A stretch of DNA of 23,245 nt from Phytoplasma sp041276565. GTDB lineage: Bacteria > Bacillota_I > Bacilli_A > Acholeplasmatales > Acholeplasmataceae. Positions 7,779 through 15,765 of the stretch are shown one piece after another (the first letter of the stretch is position 1; the number at the start of each line of letters is the position of its first letter). Below the pieces are notes generated by a model. The model was not told the origin of the DNA. It made no database searches and saw nothing but the letters and a program-made list of their open reading frames with translations. Position numbers and translations under genes: made by a program. The DNA lies in NCBI RefSeq assembly GCF_041276565.1, contig NZ_JBGGGR010000055.1, forward strand, positions 1 to 23,245. Direction: 5' to 3'.

Positions 7779-8222
7779 TTATTTGATTTCTTGATTTTTG
7801 TTTAAAATGTCTTTTATTTCTTGAAGTAAAATTATTTTTTCTTTTTCTCTTTTTTCGATTTCTATTTGTAGTTGTTTTTGTTTATTTTCTGAATCATTAT
7901 TTTTAGTAATTAATTTTTGAAAAAAATAAACTAAAATAGTATATATAAATAAAGATATTAATATAAATTCAAATATATTTTGAATGAAATTACCGTAATT
8001 AATAAAAACATTTGGAGCAAGTTCAAAGCGCCAATCTTTAATTGAATATTTATCATTGAATAAATAATTAATAGGTGGCATAATAATATCAATCGTTAAA
8101 GAACTAATTATTTTTGTAAACAATTGCCCCATTATAAAAGCAATCGCTAATTTAAGAACATCACCTTTACTAATGAATTGTTGAAAACCAATTTTAAATT
8201 TTTTTATTTTTTCAAAACTCAT
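7779..8222 (-). CDS. mscL: Large-conductance mechanosensitive channel MscL
   Basis: Pentameric membrane channel that opens under membrane tension and releases solutes during hypo-osmotic shock. This is likely important for a wall-less cell moving between phloem and insect. At 147 residues it has normal length. The N-terminal helix FKIGFQQFISKGDVLKLAIA leads into TM1 (about 20-45). Its IIMPPINYLF end (46-55) matches the family's conserved IMP motif after TM1. TM2 is at about 80-102. A charged amphipathic C-terminal helix (about 108-145) fits the cytoplasmic bundle. The conserved Gly of the pore helix (GxxF) is present as GQLF (32-35). The ribosome site is weak (GAAAG about 15 bases upstream). 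It converges with degV and diverges from the 8383 gene. Confidence 0.9.
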   Translation of the reverse strand: MSFEKIKKFKIGFQQFISKGDVLKLAIAFIMGQLFTKIISSLTIDIIMPPINYLFNDKYSIKDWRFELAPNVFINYGNFIQNIFEFILISLFIYTILVYFFQKLITKNNDSENKQKQLQIEIEKREKEKIILLQEIKDILNKNQEIK

Positions 8223-8366
8223 TTTATTTTTTCAACTTTCTTTTTTAATTTTAATTTTAATTTATATATAATATGAGGTATAATAATTAATATATTTTTT
8301 TTATAATTATAGTATTTTTTGAATTGATTTAATTTAATTATTCAAATTATTTTATATAAAAAAAAT

Positions 8367-8385
8367 GAGGTGAGTATAAATTTTG
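8367..8385 (+). promoter_or_regulatory. Ribosome site supporting a TTG start
   Basis: GAGGTGAG at 8367-8374 is the best ribosome-binding match near this gene and lies 8 bases before TTG at 8383. No ATG occurs at a suitable distance, so TTG is the likely start. Confidence 0.65.
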
Positions 8386-9174
8386 AATTTACAACAATTT
8401 TTGAATTATTTAGGTTTAAGTCAAAACCCTTGGATAATTATTGTATTAATCATATTAGCGCTTCCAATGTTTCCAGTTTTTATTTTTGGTTTATTTAAAG
8501 TATTATATTTTATTTTGTATTTCAATTATAATTTTATATTTTTAAAAAATAAAAGTAATGATAAAAAAACTAATAACGAAAATGATCCTGATTTAAATAA
8601 AATTTTAATAAATAATAGTCCTATTCCTAATAATAGCAATAATGTCGATTTAAGCTTAATTGAATTAAAAATGTTAGAATGTAATTATAAACAAAGTCAA
8701 GACAAATCATCAGATAAACAACAAATATTTCGTTTAGAAATAGAACAAAAATTACACCAGACTACAGTAGATCAAAAATTAGAATTAATAAAATACGAAA
8801 ACATTTTAAAAGAACAAAAATTTGAACAACAAATTTTTTATTTAAAACAAGAAATAAAAAGATTAAAAAACGATAATAATAATCTAAAAGAAGATAAAAG
8901 TTTTTCTAATAATGAAAATGCAAAAAAGATAGATTTAGATTCTATCAATGAAGCAATTAATAAACAAATCCCAGAAAGTTTAAAAAAAATATTTGATAAA
9001 ATTTCTGATTTTGAAAATATTCAATTATTTATATTAAATAAATTAATGGATCAACAAAAAAAAGATACTTATTACGATCCTCAAAAAAATATTTTATATA
9101 TTAACGAAGAAGATTTAGTTTTTGCAAAAAATCTTTTAAATGATAAAAAAAAAGAACAAAAAAGATTAAGTTAA
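8383..9174 (+). CDS. Membrane-anchored coiled-coil protein, function unknown
   Basis: This 263-residue protein is of no family I recognise. Residues 17-54 are very hydrophobic, enough for one long or two short membrane helices. There is no typical signal-peptide cleavage motif. Residues about 55-90 are Asn/Asp/Lys-rich and probably disordered. Residues about 90-175 are Glu/Lys/Gln-rich with heptad-like spacing (for example KLELIKYENILKEQKF and FYLKQEIKRLKNDNNN), consistent with a coiled coil. A second helical region lies at about 188-230, and the end DPQKNILYINEEDL is compact. Topology cannot be fixed. It stands alone: mscL is divergent upstream and hsp20 convergent downstream. Its last codons form the left arm of a terminator. 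It resembles the anchored coiled-coil proteins common in phytoplasmas only in general design. Confidence 0.7.
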   Translation: MNLQQFLNYLGLSQNPWIIIVLIILALPMFPVFIFGLFKVLYFILYFNYNFIFLKNKSNDKKTNNENDPDLNKILINNSPIPNNSNNVDLSLIELKMLECNYKQSQDKSSDKQQIFRLEIEQKLHQTTVDQKLELIKYENILKEQKFEQQIFYLKQEIKRLKNDNNNLKEDKSFSNNENAKKIDLDSINEAINKQIPESLKKIFDKISDFENIQLFILNKLMDQQKKDTYYDPQKNILYINEEDLVFAKNLLNDKKKEQKRLS

Positions 9175-9200
9175 TTTTTTGTTCTTTTTTTTTTTTTTTT
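9145..9200. terminator. Terminator overlapping the 3' end of the coiled-coil gene
   Basis: A 19-bp stem pairs 9145-9163 with 9175-9193. The core is AAAGAACAAAAAA, the loop is 11 bases, and it ends in an uninterrupted run of 16 T. The left arm is coding sequence and the stop codon is in the loop. It is shared with the converging hsp20 gene. Confidence 0.85.
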
Positions 9201-9206
9201 GTAAAA

Positions 9207-9632
9207 TTATTTCAATTCTAAATATTCTTTAGGTCTTGGTTCTTCTTTTTTTTTATTAATTTTAAGAATCAATAAACCATTTTCTAAATTACCTTGAATA
9301 TCTTTAATAGTAAAATCATCACCTAAATTAAAACTACGTCTGATAATTCCTTTGATTCTTTCTTTTCTAAGATAGTTAAATCTTTTTTCTTCTTTTTCTT
9401 TTTCTTTTGAAGGATGAGCTTCTAAAACTAAGTAGCCATTTTCTAAAAATATTTTAATTTCTTCTTTTTTAAAACCTGGGACTTCACTTATTAAAATGTA
9501 GTGATCTTCATACTCTTTTATATCAGATTTCATGACAAAATAAGAATCATTTGAAAAAGAAGAATTTTTAAAATTTTCAAATAAATCTTCCAATAAATCT
9601 TGGTTTTTATTAATCAAACTAATAATAGACAT
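9207..9632 (-). CDS. Small heat-shock protein, Hsp20/alpha-crystallin family
   Basis: ATP-independent holdase that keeps unfolding proteins soluble in the cytoplasm. It has 141 residues, typical of bacterial members. The alpha-crystallin domain spans about 33-128. It begins with SDIKEYEDHYILISEVPGFKKEEI (given as residues 36-59, key VPGF), then IFLENGYLVLEA. Next comes a charged Lys/Glu loop (75-92), then RSFNLGDDF (99-107) and the conserved NGLLILKI (118-125). The short C-terminal tail ends KEYLELK. A strong AAAGGAG precedes the ATG by 10 bases, and a promoter-like sequence lies at 9749-9777. The gene is monocistronic. Confidence 0.93.
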   Translation of the reverse strand: MSIISLINKNQDLLEDLFENFKNSSFSNDSYFVMKSDIKEYEDHYILISEVPGFKKEEIKIFLENGYLVLEAHPSKEKEKEEKRFNYLRKERIKGIIRRSFNLGDDFTIKDIQGNLENGLLILKINKKKEEPRPKEYLELK

Positions 9633-9712
9633 TTAAATTTCAACTCCTTTTAATAAATTCAAAATCTTTTTAAAAAAAATTTTATTAAAAAAATAAAAAT
9701 TTCTTATTATCT

Positions 9713-9729
9713 GATAAATAAAATTTATC
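9713..9729. repeat. Small inverted repeat in the hsp20 leader
   Basis: GATAAAT (9713-9719) and ATTTATC (9723-9729) form a 7-bp stem with a 3-base loop, within the predicted hsp20 leader just after the expected transcription start. It could be an operator or an RNA hairpin. In DNA this AT-rich it could also be chance. Confidence 0.35.
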
Positions 9730-9748
9730 TTCAAATAAGCACAAAATT

Positions 9749-9777
9749 ATTTTAACATTTTTTTTTATTAAAGTCAA
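9749..9777 (-). promoter_or_regulatory. Sigma-70-type promoter of hsp20
   Basis: On the minus strand TTGACT (9777-9772) is followed after 17 bases by TAAAAT (9754-9749), with TG one base before the -10. This is a near-consensus promoter. It predicts a leader of about 110 bases before the hsp20 ATG. No CIRCE element is seen. Confidence 0.65.
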
Positions 9778-9830
9778 TTATTTTTTTATTTTAATAATAA
9801 ATTTTTTTTATAATAAATCTAAAAAAAATG

Positions 9831-9856
9831 TATAATTATAAATGTTGTTATATAAT
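9831..9856 (+). promoter_or_regulatory. Candidate -10 elements of the tRNA cluster
   Basis: Two TATAAT hexamers occur at 9831-9836 (directly preceded by TG) and 9851-9856, both close upstream of the first tRNA at 9879. Neither has a convincing -35, so only one or neither may be used. Confidence 0.35.
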
Positions 9857-9878
9857 TATATTATTTTATTATCAAAAT

Positions 9879-9955
9879 GGCGGTTGTGGCGAAGTGGTTA
9901 ACGCCGCGGCTTGTGGCGCCGTTATGCGTGGGTTCGAATCCCATCAACCGCCCCA
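9879..9955 (+). tRNA. tRNA-His (GTG)
   Basis: The acceptor stem GGCGGTTG pairs with CAACCGCC, eight pairs including the extra G-1:C73 pair that marks tRNA-His. The anticodon loop CTTGTGG carries GTG, the T-loop reads GGTTCGAATCC, and CCA is encoded. It is the first gene of a four-tRNA cluster. Confidence 0.96.
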
Positions 9956-9999
9956 TCTATAATTTGATTATTTAATATATATTATTTAAAATATTAAAT

Positions 10000-10074
10000 A
10001 GGCCCATAGCCAAGTGGCAAGGCAACGGACTTTGACTCCGTGATTCGTTGGTTCAAATCCAGCTGGGCCTGCCA
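10000..10074 (+). tRNA. tRNA-Gln (TTG)
   Basis: The acceptor arm AGGCCCA pairs with TGGGCCT. The anticodon loop CTTTGAC carries TTG, the T-arm is GTTGGTTCAAATCCAGC, the discriminator is G, and CCA is encoded. Confidence 0.95.
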
Positions 10075-10102
10075 ATTTTTTTTATATACGACACAAAAAA
10101 GC

Positions 10103-10188
10103 GCGGATGTGGCGAAATTAGGTATACGCACTAGACTTAGGATCTAGCACCGAAAGGCATGCAGGTTCGATTCCTGTCATCCGTACCA
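10103..10188 (+). tRNA. tRNA-Leu (TAG)
   Basis: The acceptor arm GCGGATG pairs with CATCCGT, with one G-T pair. The anticodon loop ACTTAGG carries TAG. The variable arm CACCGAAAGGCAT is long as expected for Leu, the discriminator is A, and CCA is encoded. Confidence 0.94.
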
Positions 10189-10199
10189 TTTATTATTAA

Positions 10200-10274
10200 A
10201 GGGATATGATGTTAACGGCAGCATAACGGTCTCCAAAACCGCTTGTTCGGGTTCGAATCCTGATATCCCTGCCA
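10200..10274 (+). tRNA. tRNA-Trp (CCA)
   Basis: The acceptor arm AGGGATA pairs with TATCCCT, the anticodon loop CTCCAAA carries CCA, the discriminator is G, and the terminal CCA is encoded. Having only the CCA anticodon here fits use of TGA as stop rather than Trp. Confidence 0.95.
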
Positions 10275-10293
10275 TGTACTATTCAAATAATTT

Positions 10294-10356
10294 TTTTAAT
10301 AACTTATAAAAATAAATAAAAAATATTTTTTTGTATATTTTTATAAGTTATTAAAA
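10294..10356. terminator. Terminator of the tRNA cluster
   Basis: A 20-bp perfect stem pairs 10294-10313 with 10337-10356 (TTTTAATAACTTATAAAAAT and its complement) around a 23-base A/T loop. It starts 20 bases after tRNA-Trp. There is no long T-run after it on the plus strand, so termination strength is uncertain. Confidence 0.6.
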
Positions 10357-10411
10357 GGTTATTAAAAGACGATATAAATAATTTATTATTAAAACAAATA
10401 ATTTTATCCAT

Positions 10412-10453
10412 AAAAAAACGTTTAAAAAAAATCTATTTTTTAAACGTTTTTTT
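10412..10453. terminator. Bidirectional terminator between the tRNA cluster and the desulfurase gene
   Basis: An 18-bp perfect stem pairs 10412-10429 with 10436-10453. The core is AACGTTTAAA, with A-run and T-run edges and a 6-base loop. It lies 4 bases from the end of the cysteine desulfurase gene and backs up the 10294 hairpin for the tRNAs. Confidence 0.88.
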
Positions 10454-10456
10454 ATT

Positions 10457-11653
10457 TTAAGAATAAAAAAAATTTTGTAATTTTAATAAGCTTTTCATTA
10501 AAATTTGAATATCATTTTCGTTATTATGAATACCAACAGAAATTCTAACGGTACTTTTTTCTTTAATTTGATCTAAGGCTAAATTAGCACAATGTTTACC
10601 AGTTCTTACGTAAATATTATCTTGAATTAAGAAATTTTCTACATCATGAGAATGTAAATTTTCAAATTTAAAATTAATTATATTATTCGCTCCAGGATTA
10701 ATAATTTTAATTTGTTTAATGGTTTTTAATTGTTGTGCTATTTTTTGAGTTATATTTTTTTCGTGTTCGTGAATGGTTTTTAAACCAATTTTATTTATAA
10801 AATCTAAACTTTTTTCCCAAGCGATAATACCGCTCACGTTCGGAGTTCCTGCTTCCCATTTTAAAGATGAATTATGTAAAATAAATTTATTTTTTTTCAC
10901 GTCTTCAACACTTCCGCCACCGACAAAAGGAGGTTCAAATTGATTTAAATATTTTTTTTTACCAAACAAAACACCTAATCCAAAAGGGCCATATATTTTA
11001 TGAGTTGAAAACGCCATAAAATCGATATCTAAATTTTTTACGTCTAATGGAATATGTCCTACAGATTGAGCAGCATCTAAAACAACTAAAATATTTTTTT
11101 GATGAGCCAAAAATGTAATTTCTTTAACAGGGTTTTCATATCCTAAAACATTAGAAATATGATTTAAAACTATAATTTTAGTTTTTTCAGTAACTACTTT
11201 TTTTAAATTATGCATTTGAATTTTATTTTCTTCATCTAAAGGGACAAAAACAAGATGGGCTTTTTTTTTATTCGCTATTTTCATCCAAGGAAATAAAGAA
11301 GAATTATGTTCTAAAACAGAAGTAATAATTTCGTCACCTGGTTCAATAAGAGAAGATAAAACCTGAGATATTATATTTAAACTTTCAGTAGCGCTTTTAG
11401 TAAAAATAATTTCTTCTAAATCCGCTTTTAAAAATAAAGCGGTTTTTTGTTTAATTCTTTGGATATCTTCTAAATTTTCAACACATAAAGGACCAAAATT
11501 TCTAACACTTAAACCATTATCATTATAAAAATTTGTTAAAGCTTTAATCATAGATCTAGGTTTTAAAGAAGTGGTTGCTGTATCAAAATAAACTAATTCA
11601 GGATGTTTTTTAAAAATAGGAAAAAAAGAACGAAAATCATTTTTATTTTTCAT
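10457..11653 (-). CDS. SufS/Csd-type cysteine desulfurase
   Basis: PLP enzyme that removes sulfur from cysteine, giving alanine and a persulfide for Fe-S clusters or tRNA thiolation. The 398 residues are typical of group II desulfurases. VLDAAQSVGH (191-200) holds the PLP-ring Asp193. STHKIYGPFG (216-225) holds the Schiff-base Lys219. LEHNSS (114-119) has the ring-stacking His116, and RTGKHCANLAL (350-360) carries the catalytic Cys355 in the SufS-like position. No sufU, sufB, sufC or sufD gene lies nearby, so its acceptor is not evident; tRNA thiolation is one possibility. It follows jetC in the same direction after a 126-base gap. The ribosome site AAAGG lies about 22 bases before the ATG, unusually far. 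Gene name csd or sufS would be equally reasonable. Confidence 0.9.
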   Translation of the reverse strand: MKNKNDFRSFFPIFKKHPELVYFDTATTSLKPRSMIKALTNFYNDNGLSVRNFGPLCVENLEDIQRIKQKTALFLKADLEEIIFTKSATESLNIISQVLSSLIEPGDEIITSVLEHNSSLFPWMKIANKKKAHLVFVPLDEENKIQMHNLKKVVTEKTKIIVLNHISNVLGYENPVKEITFLAHQKNILVVLDAAQSVGHIPLDVKNLDIDFMAFSTHKIYGPFGLGVLFGKKKYLNQFEPPFVGGGSVEDVKKNKFILHNSSLKWEAGTPNVSGIIAWEKSLDFINKIGLKTIHEHEKNITQKIAQQLKTIKQIKIINPGANNIINFKFENLHSHDVENFLIQDNIYVRTGKHCANLALDQIKEKSTVRISVGIHNNENDIQILMKSLLKLQNFFYS

Positions 11654-11779
11654 AAATAAAATTAATTTTTTTTGTACCTTTCTTTAATAAATATTTTTTT
11701 ATTCATAAAATTCTATTAAATAAAAAAAATATCTTAAAAAAATAAGTAAAATTATAAAAAAAATAAATAAAATGACTTT

Positions 11780-14700
11780 TTATATTTCTTTAATAAAATT
11801 TTCAATAATAGCGAAATTATTTTCTTTAATAACAATTAAATTTGTTTTAGTATATGGTAATACATTAACAATTCTTTGAGGCGGAACAGCGATAATAAAT
11901 TGAATATTTAAACTATCATAAAAAGACATCATCGCTTCTATTCTAGCTTCATCCATATTATTAAACGCTTCATCAAAAAATACTAAACATCCTTTGGATT
12001 TGTTTTCACCTATTAACAATTGTTCAAAACAAATAGACATAATAATATAAAAAGGAACTTGAGTTTCTCCCCCTGATTTTTCTCTAAAAATTTTGGAGAA
12101 AAAAGAAAAATTACCATCTTTATTATAAATTTTAATATCATAACTTAAATAATTACGATAGTCTAAAAAAGCGTAATAGATATTTTCATATTCTTGTTCG
12201 AAAGATATTATTTTTTGAAATAATTCATTAATTAAAATATCTTGATAAGAATTATTTTGATCAATTGAGAAATTATTTTTTTCTAAGTCATCAGTTTCTA
12301 CAAAAAAGAAATAATATTTTTTATATTCTGGATCATCAGAAGGTTTAGCGATAATTTCATAAGAATCATTTCCGAAAGGTCTATTTTTTAAAATTTTGTT
12401 TAAATTTTTAATTTGTTGTTTTGCTTCAAGAATACTTTCTTTTAATTTATTAATAAATTCTTCTTTAAAAATAATTTCTGTTTTAGCGCTTAGTTCTTTA
12501 GCTTCTTGTTCGTATTGAATTAAATTTTTAGAATTAATTAAATTATATTCTTGAACGAAAAAATTAAAATTATCTAATTTAGCTTCTATGTCAATTAAAT
12601 GATAATTACTTAAATATGTTTTCATTAAAGAAATAATTTCAAATTCAAAATCGTTTCTTTGTTTTTCAATATATCGATTATTATCTTTAATATTTTTAAA
12701 AATTAATTCGTAATTTTCTTGAAATTCATTCATATAACTATGAAATTGTACTGTTGCTGATTCAATATTAATGACTTCTTTTTTTTCTTCTTCTGATAAT
12801 TGTTTTTTATAAAAAATTAAATCTTCTTCTAAATAAGAAATTTTTTTATCACCAATATTTTCTTTATTTTGTTTATCTGCTATTTGGAATAACAAGCCAT
12901 CTAATTCTTTATCTTTAATTTGTTTTTCTTTTTTTAATTTATTAATATTTTCTTCTAATTGGAAAAGTTCTGTATTAAGATTTAATTGTTCTATTTTTTC
13001 TTTTAAATTTTGAACTTTAACTTCTGTTTTTTCTTTTTCATCAAACCAAGTTAAATATTCTGAATCAATTAAAAAAGATATTTTACTTTTGTTTATTAAA
13101 GAAATTAAATCAGTATTTTTATTAAATTGGTATCTTTTTTCCATCATTTCGTTTTTTTGGATATTGATTTCATCTAAAATAATATCTTTACGAATTTTAA
13201 AAGAATTAAGACCTATATAAGGAATTTTATATGTTTTAGGATTTAATTTTTTAGCGGTATAATTGCTATACATCATTCCTTCTGGAGTAATAGCGGTTTT
13301 GTGTTTTTTTAAATTTTCTATATTTAATTCACATTTAATATGGGATAATAAGATTTTGACATATTTAAAAGCATCTGGATTATCACTAGAAATATGAGAA
13401 GCTAAACTATCATTATTATCTGTAATTACTGGAATTTTCTCAACATTCACTAATCCGATGTCATAAATTTTTAATTCGTCTTGTAATTTATCATATATTT
13501 TTAAAGCGGAATCGAAATAACGATAATCTATAATTAAATTAAATTTTCTTAATCCTAAAAAACCTTCTATGGCATTTCTCCATAATTCATCTTTAATTTC
13601 TATTAATTCACATAAAGGATAAAGAAAAATATTTTTATTATATTTACGATTTAATTTTTCTTTTAATAATCGTGCTATCTTTGTAAAATGATCGTTCCGA
13701 GAGACAAAATTTTGATTAATCATCTGTAATTCATAATCATTTTTATCAATTTTTCTTTTTAAAACATTCATTTCTTTTTGTAAATTATCTTGTTCAATAT
13801 TTAAATTAATTACTTTTTGAGATAAATAATTTGAGATTTTTTGAATATCTTCTTCTTCAAAAGAAACACTTTTTTGATCGTTGGAATTTTGAAAAAAATG
13901 AAGAATTTTTTTTATATGTTTTTTAATGAAAACGTCTTCAGTTAAAGTAGCGAAAATGTCTAAAATATTAATTTCTTCTTTAAATTTTTTTTGAAAAAAA
14001 GATATTTTTTCTTTTAATTCTTCAATTATTATTTCGTTTTGTTTTAAATCTTTTTGTAACGAATGTAAATAAAAACCTAAATCATTTTTATTTTTATTAG
14101 TTTGTAATTTTAAAATATAATCATTTAAATATTCGATATCTTCTTTATATTTACTTTTTTGTGAAGATAAATAACTTAATTCTTTTTGAATATTTTGTTT
14201 ATCTTTTTTTAAATTTTCTAAATTATTTTCACTTTTTTTAATATAAATAATTTTTTCAGATAAAAGGTTGATTTTAATTTGATTTTCTAAAGATTGAATT
14301 TTTTTTTGAACTTCTATAATTTTACTTAATTCTTTAAGTTTTTGTTGTTCTAATTCAATTTGAGTTTCGATTTTTTTTAATTGTTGGACACTATTTTTTA
14401 AACTATTGATTTTAATAGGTTGTTCTTCTAATAAAAAATTAAAAATAAATTTTTGTAAATCTAATGGTTTAAAAGCTAGTGCTTTCGGTAATATTCTTAA
14501 ATACTTACTTATATTGATTTGTAAATATTTTCCGACTGCTACATGATATTGTTTTTTGGTATCAAAAAAATCAAAATCTGGTTGTGAGTTTCTAAAATAA
14601 TCACGTATTTCTTTAGAATTTTTAGGTTTATTATCAGAAACAAAAATATCTGATTGAATATTTAAACCGTTTATAAGATAAAATGATTCTTTTAAAAAAC

Positions 14701-15052
14701 CTATATAAGAAAGTTCTAAAACACATCCTATCAGAGTATATTCTTTTTTAAAAGAATCATAAAATTCTAAAGAAATATGAGTAATAACATCTTTATTTCT
14801 CAAAAATTCTTTATTTTCGATCCCTATTTTGCCTTTAATATAGCTTTCTAAAGAACGTTTAGCGTTATCATTAGCTGCTATATTAAATTTAACTCCGTTT
14901 TTTTCACCTATCAAAACATACTGTAAAGCGTCTAATAAAGTAGATTTTCCTGATCCATTTTCACCAGAAATTAAAATATTATCTTTTATTTCGATAGTTT
15001 GAGAAACAAATAAATGCCAGTTTATTAATTTTATTTTAGTTAATTTTTTCAT
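11780..15052 (-). CDS. JetC-like (Wadjet-type) MukB/SbcC-related SMC ATPase
   Basis: A 1090-residue SMC-type ATPase. Walker A GENGSGKS is at 30-37, right after the family-typical KIKLINWHLF start. Long Glu/Lys-rich coiled coils run from about 215 to 450 and from about 680 to 900, around a hinge-like region of about 470-640 that contains ELWRNAIEGFLGLRKFNLII. The C-terminal head has the ABC signature KSGGETQVPF (992-1001) and Walker B CLVFFDEAF (1022-1030, Asp1027 and Glu1028), followed by NNMDEARI. This set fits the COG4913/JetC group of Wadjet condensins, which load on circular plasmid DNA for cleavage. The jetB-like gene ends one base before its ATG, so the two are translationally linked. 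jetA and jetD are not beside it. All ATPase residues are intact, so it should be an active motor. Its role without partners is unknown. Confidence 0.82.
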   Translation of the reverse strand: MKKLTKIKLINWHLFVSQTIEIKDNILISGENGSGKSTLLDALQYVLIGEKNGVKFNIAANDNAKRSLESYIKGKIGIENKEFLRNKDVITHISLEFYDSFKKEYTLIGCVLELSYIGFLKESFYLINGLNIQSDIFVSDNKPKNSKEIRDYFRNSQPDFDFFDTKKQYHVAVGKYLQINISKYLRILPKALAFKPLDLQKFIFNFLLEEQPIKINSLKNSVQQLKKIETQIELEQQKLKELSKIIEVQKKIQSLENQIKINLLSEKIIYIKKSENNLENLKKDKQNIQKELSYLSSQKSKYKEDIEYLNDYILKLQTNKNKNDLGFYLHSLQKDLKQNEIIIEELKEKISFFQKKFKEEINILDIFATLTEDVFIKKHIKKILHFFQNSNDQKSVSFEEEDIQKISNYLSQKVINLNIEQDNLQKEMNVLKRKIDKNDYELQMINQNFVSRNDHFTKIARLLKEKLNRKYNKNIFLYPLCELIEIKDELWRNAIEGFLGLRKFNLIIDYRYFDSALKIYDKLQDELKIYDIGLVNVEKIPVITDNNDSLASHISSDNPDAFKYVKILLSHIKCELNIENLKKHKTAITPEGMMYSNYTAKKLNPKTYKIPYIGLNSFKIRKDIILDEINIQKNEMMEKRYQFNKNTDLISLINKSKISFLIDSEYLTWFDEKEKTEVKVQNLKEKIEQLNLNTELFQLEENINKLKKEKQIKDKELDGLLFQIADKQNKENIGDKKISYLEEDLIFYKKQLSEEEKKEVINIESATVQFHSYMNEFQENYELIFKNIKDNNRYIEKQRNDFEFEIISLMKTYLSNYHLIDIEAKLDNFNFFVQEYNLINSKNLIQYEQEAKELSAKTEIIFKEEFINKLKESILEAKQQIKNLNKILKNRPFGNDSYEIIAKPSDDPEYKKYYFFFVETDDLEKNNFSIDQNNSYQDILINELFQKIISFEQEYENIYYAFLDYRNYLSYDIKIYNKDGNFSFFSKIFREKSGGETQVPFYIIMSICFEQLLIGENKSKGCLVFFDEAFNNMDEARIEAMMSFYDSLNIQFIIAVPPQRIVNVLPYTKTNLIVIKENNFAIIENFIKEI

Positions 15053-15053
15053 T

Positions 15054-15668
15054 TTAATTATTTTCAGAATTTGTTAATAACATTTTTTGATATTCTTCAA
15101 TTATATCTAAATCAATTAAATAAAGAATAGAAGGATAAATTTGAATAACCAAATCATCAGTTAAAATGTTGCTATCAGAATAATTAATAACATTGAATCT
15201 TTTAAATAAAGTCAAAATATTTTTTATTTTTTCTCTGGTTAACTTCTTAATTTCTTTATAATTAATACTATTTAATTTATAATAAATTTCTTTTAAATAT
15301 ATTTTGATAATATTATTATGTGAAACAACTTCTTTTTTTTCTTGAAATAACATTCTTAATATTAATAAAATTAAGCTTTCTTCTTTTTTTAATTTTAACT
15401 TATTAAAATGATGTAAATTTTTAATAAAAATAACTTCATCATATTTTTTAATTTCTAATTCAAAATCAGATAATTGAAAAAAAGAAGAAAAAAGCTCTTT
15501 ATATAATAAAATAAAACGATAATCATTCGAATCTTCTTTTTTTTGAATAGTTAAATAATTAACTTGAAATAATTTATTGACAATACGTGAAAAAATATTT
15601 TTTTCTTTTTCTTGTAACATTCTAAAGTTATCGGAAAAAATATTTAATTCTTTAGTTTTTTGATCCAT
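15054..15668 (-). CDS. JetB-like (DUF4194) KITE subunit of an SMC complex
   Basis: A 204-residue, all-helical and charged protein without signal or membrane segments. Two segments resemble the DUF4194/JetB family: KKEESLILLILRMLFQEK (93-110), matching the family's Lys-Glu-(S/T)-LLLLxLRxLYEE region, and the C-terminal QIYPSILYLI, matching its I-x-PSI ending. The middle has a winged-helix-like pattern (RFNVINYSDSNILTDDLVIQ). JetB is the MukE-like KITE protein that bridges the SMC heads through the kleisin. It is immediately upstream of jetC with a one-base gap, which strongly supports the assignment. AAAGGA lies 7 bases before the ATG. The sequence is diverged, so the family call rests on these two motifs, its size and its gene order. 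Confidence 0.7.
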   Translation of the reverse strand: MDQKTKELNIFSDNFRMLQEKEKNIFSRIVNKLFQVNYLTIQKKEDSNDYRFILLYKELFSSFFQLSDFELEIKKYDEVIFIKNLHHFNKLKLKKEESLILLILRMLFQEKKEVVSHNNIIKIYLKEIYYKLNSINYKEIKKLTREKIKNILTLFKRFNVINYSDSNILTDDLVIQIYPSILYLIDLDIIEEYQKMLLTNSENN

Positions 15669-15765
15669 TATAAATTCCTTTATATAAAATAATATAAATT
15701 ATATTTTTTTATTTTTGTATCAATAAATTTTTTGTTTTTGGAAATATATAAAAAATAATCAGAAA

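Noticed and set aside
10457..15052. DNA phosphorothioation (Dnd) locus: cysteine desulfurase next to an SMC-like ATPase
   Set aside because: The ATPase fits JetC rather than DndD, the desulfurase is SufS-like rather than IscS/DndA-like, and no dndB, dndC or dndE gene is present.
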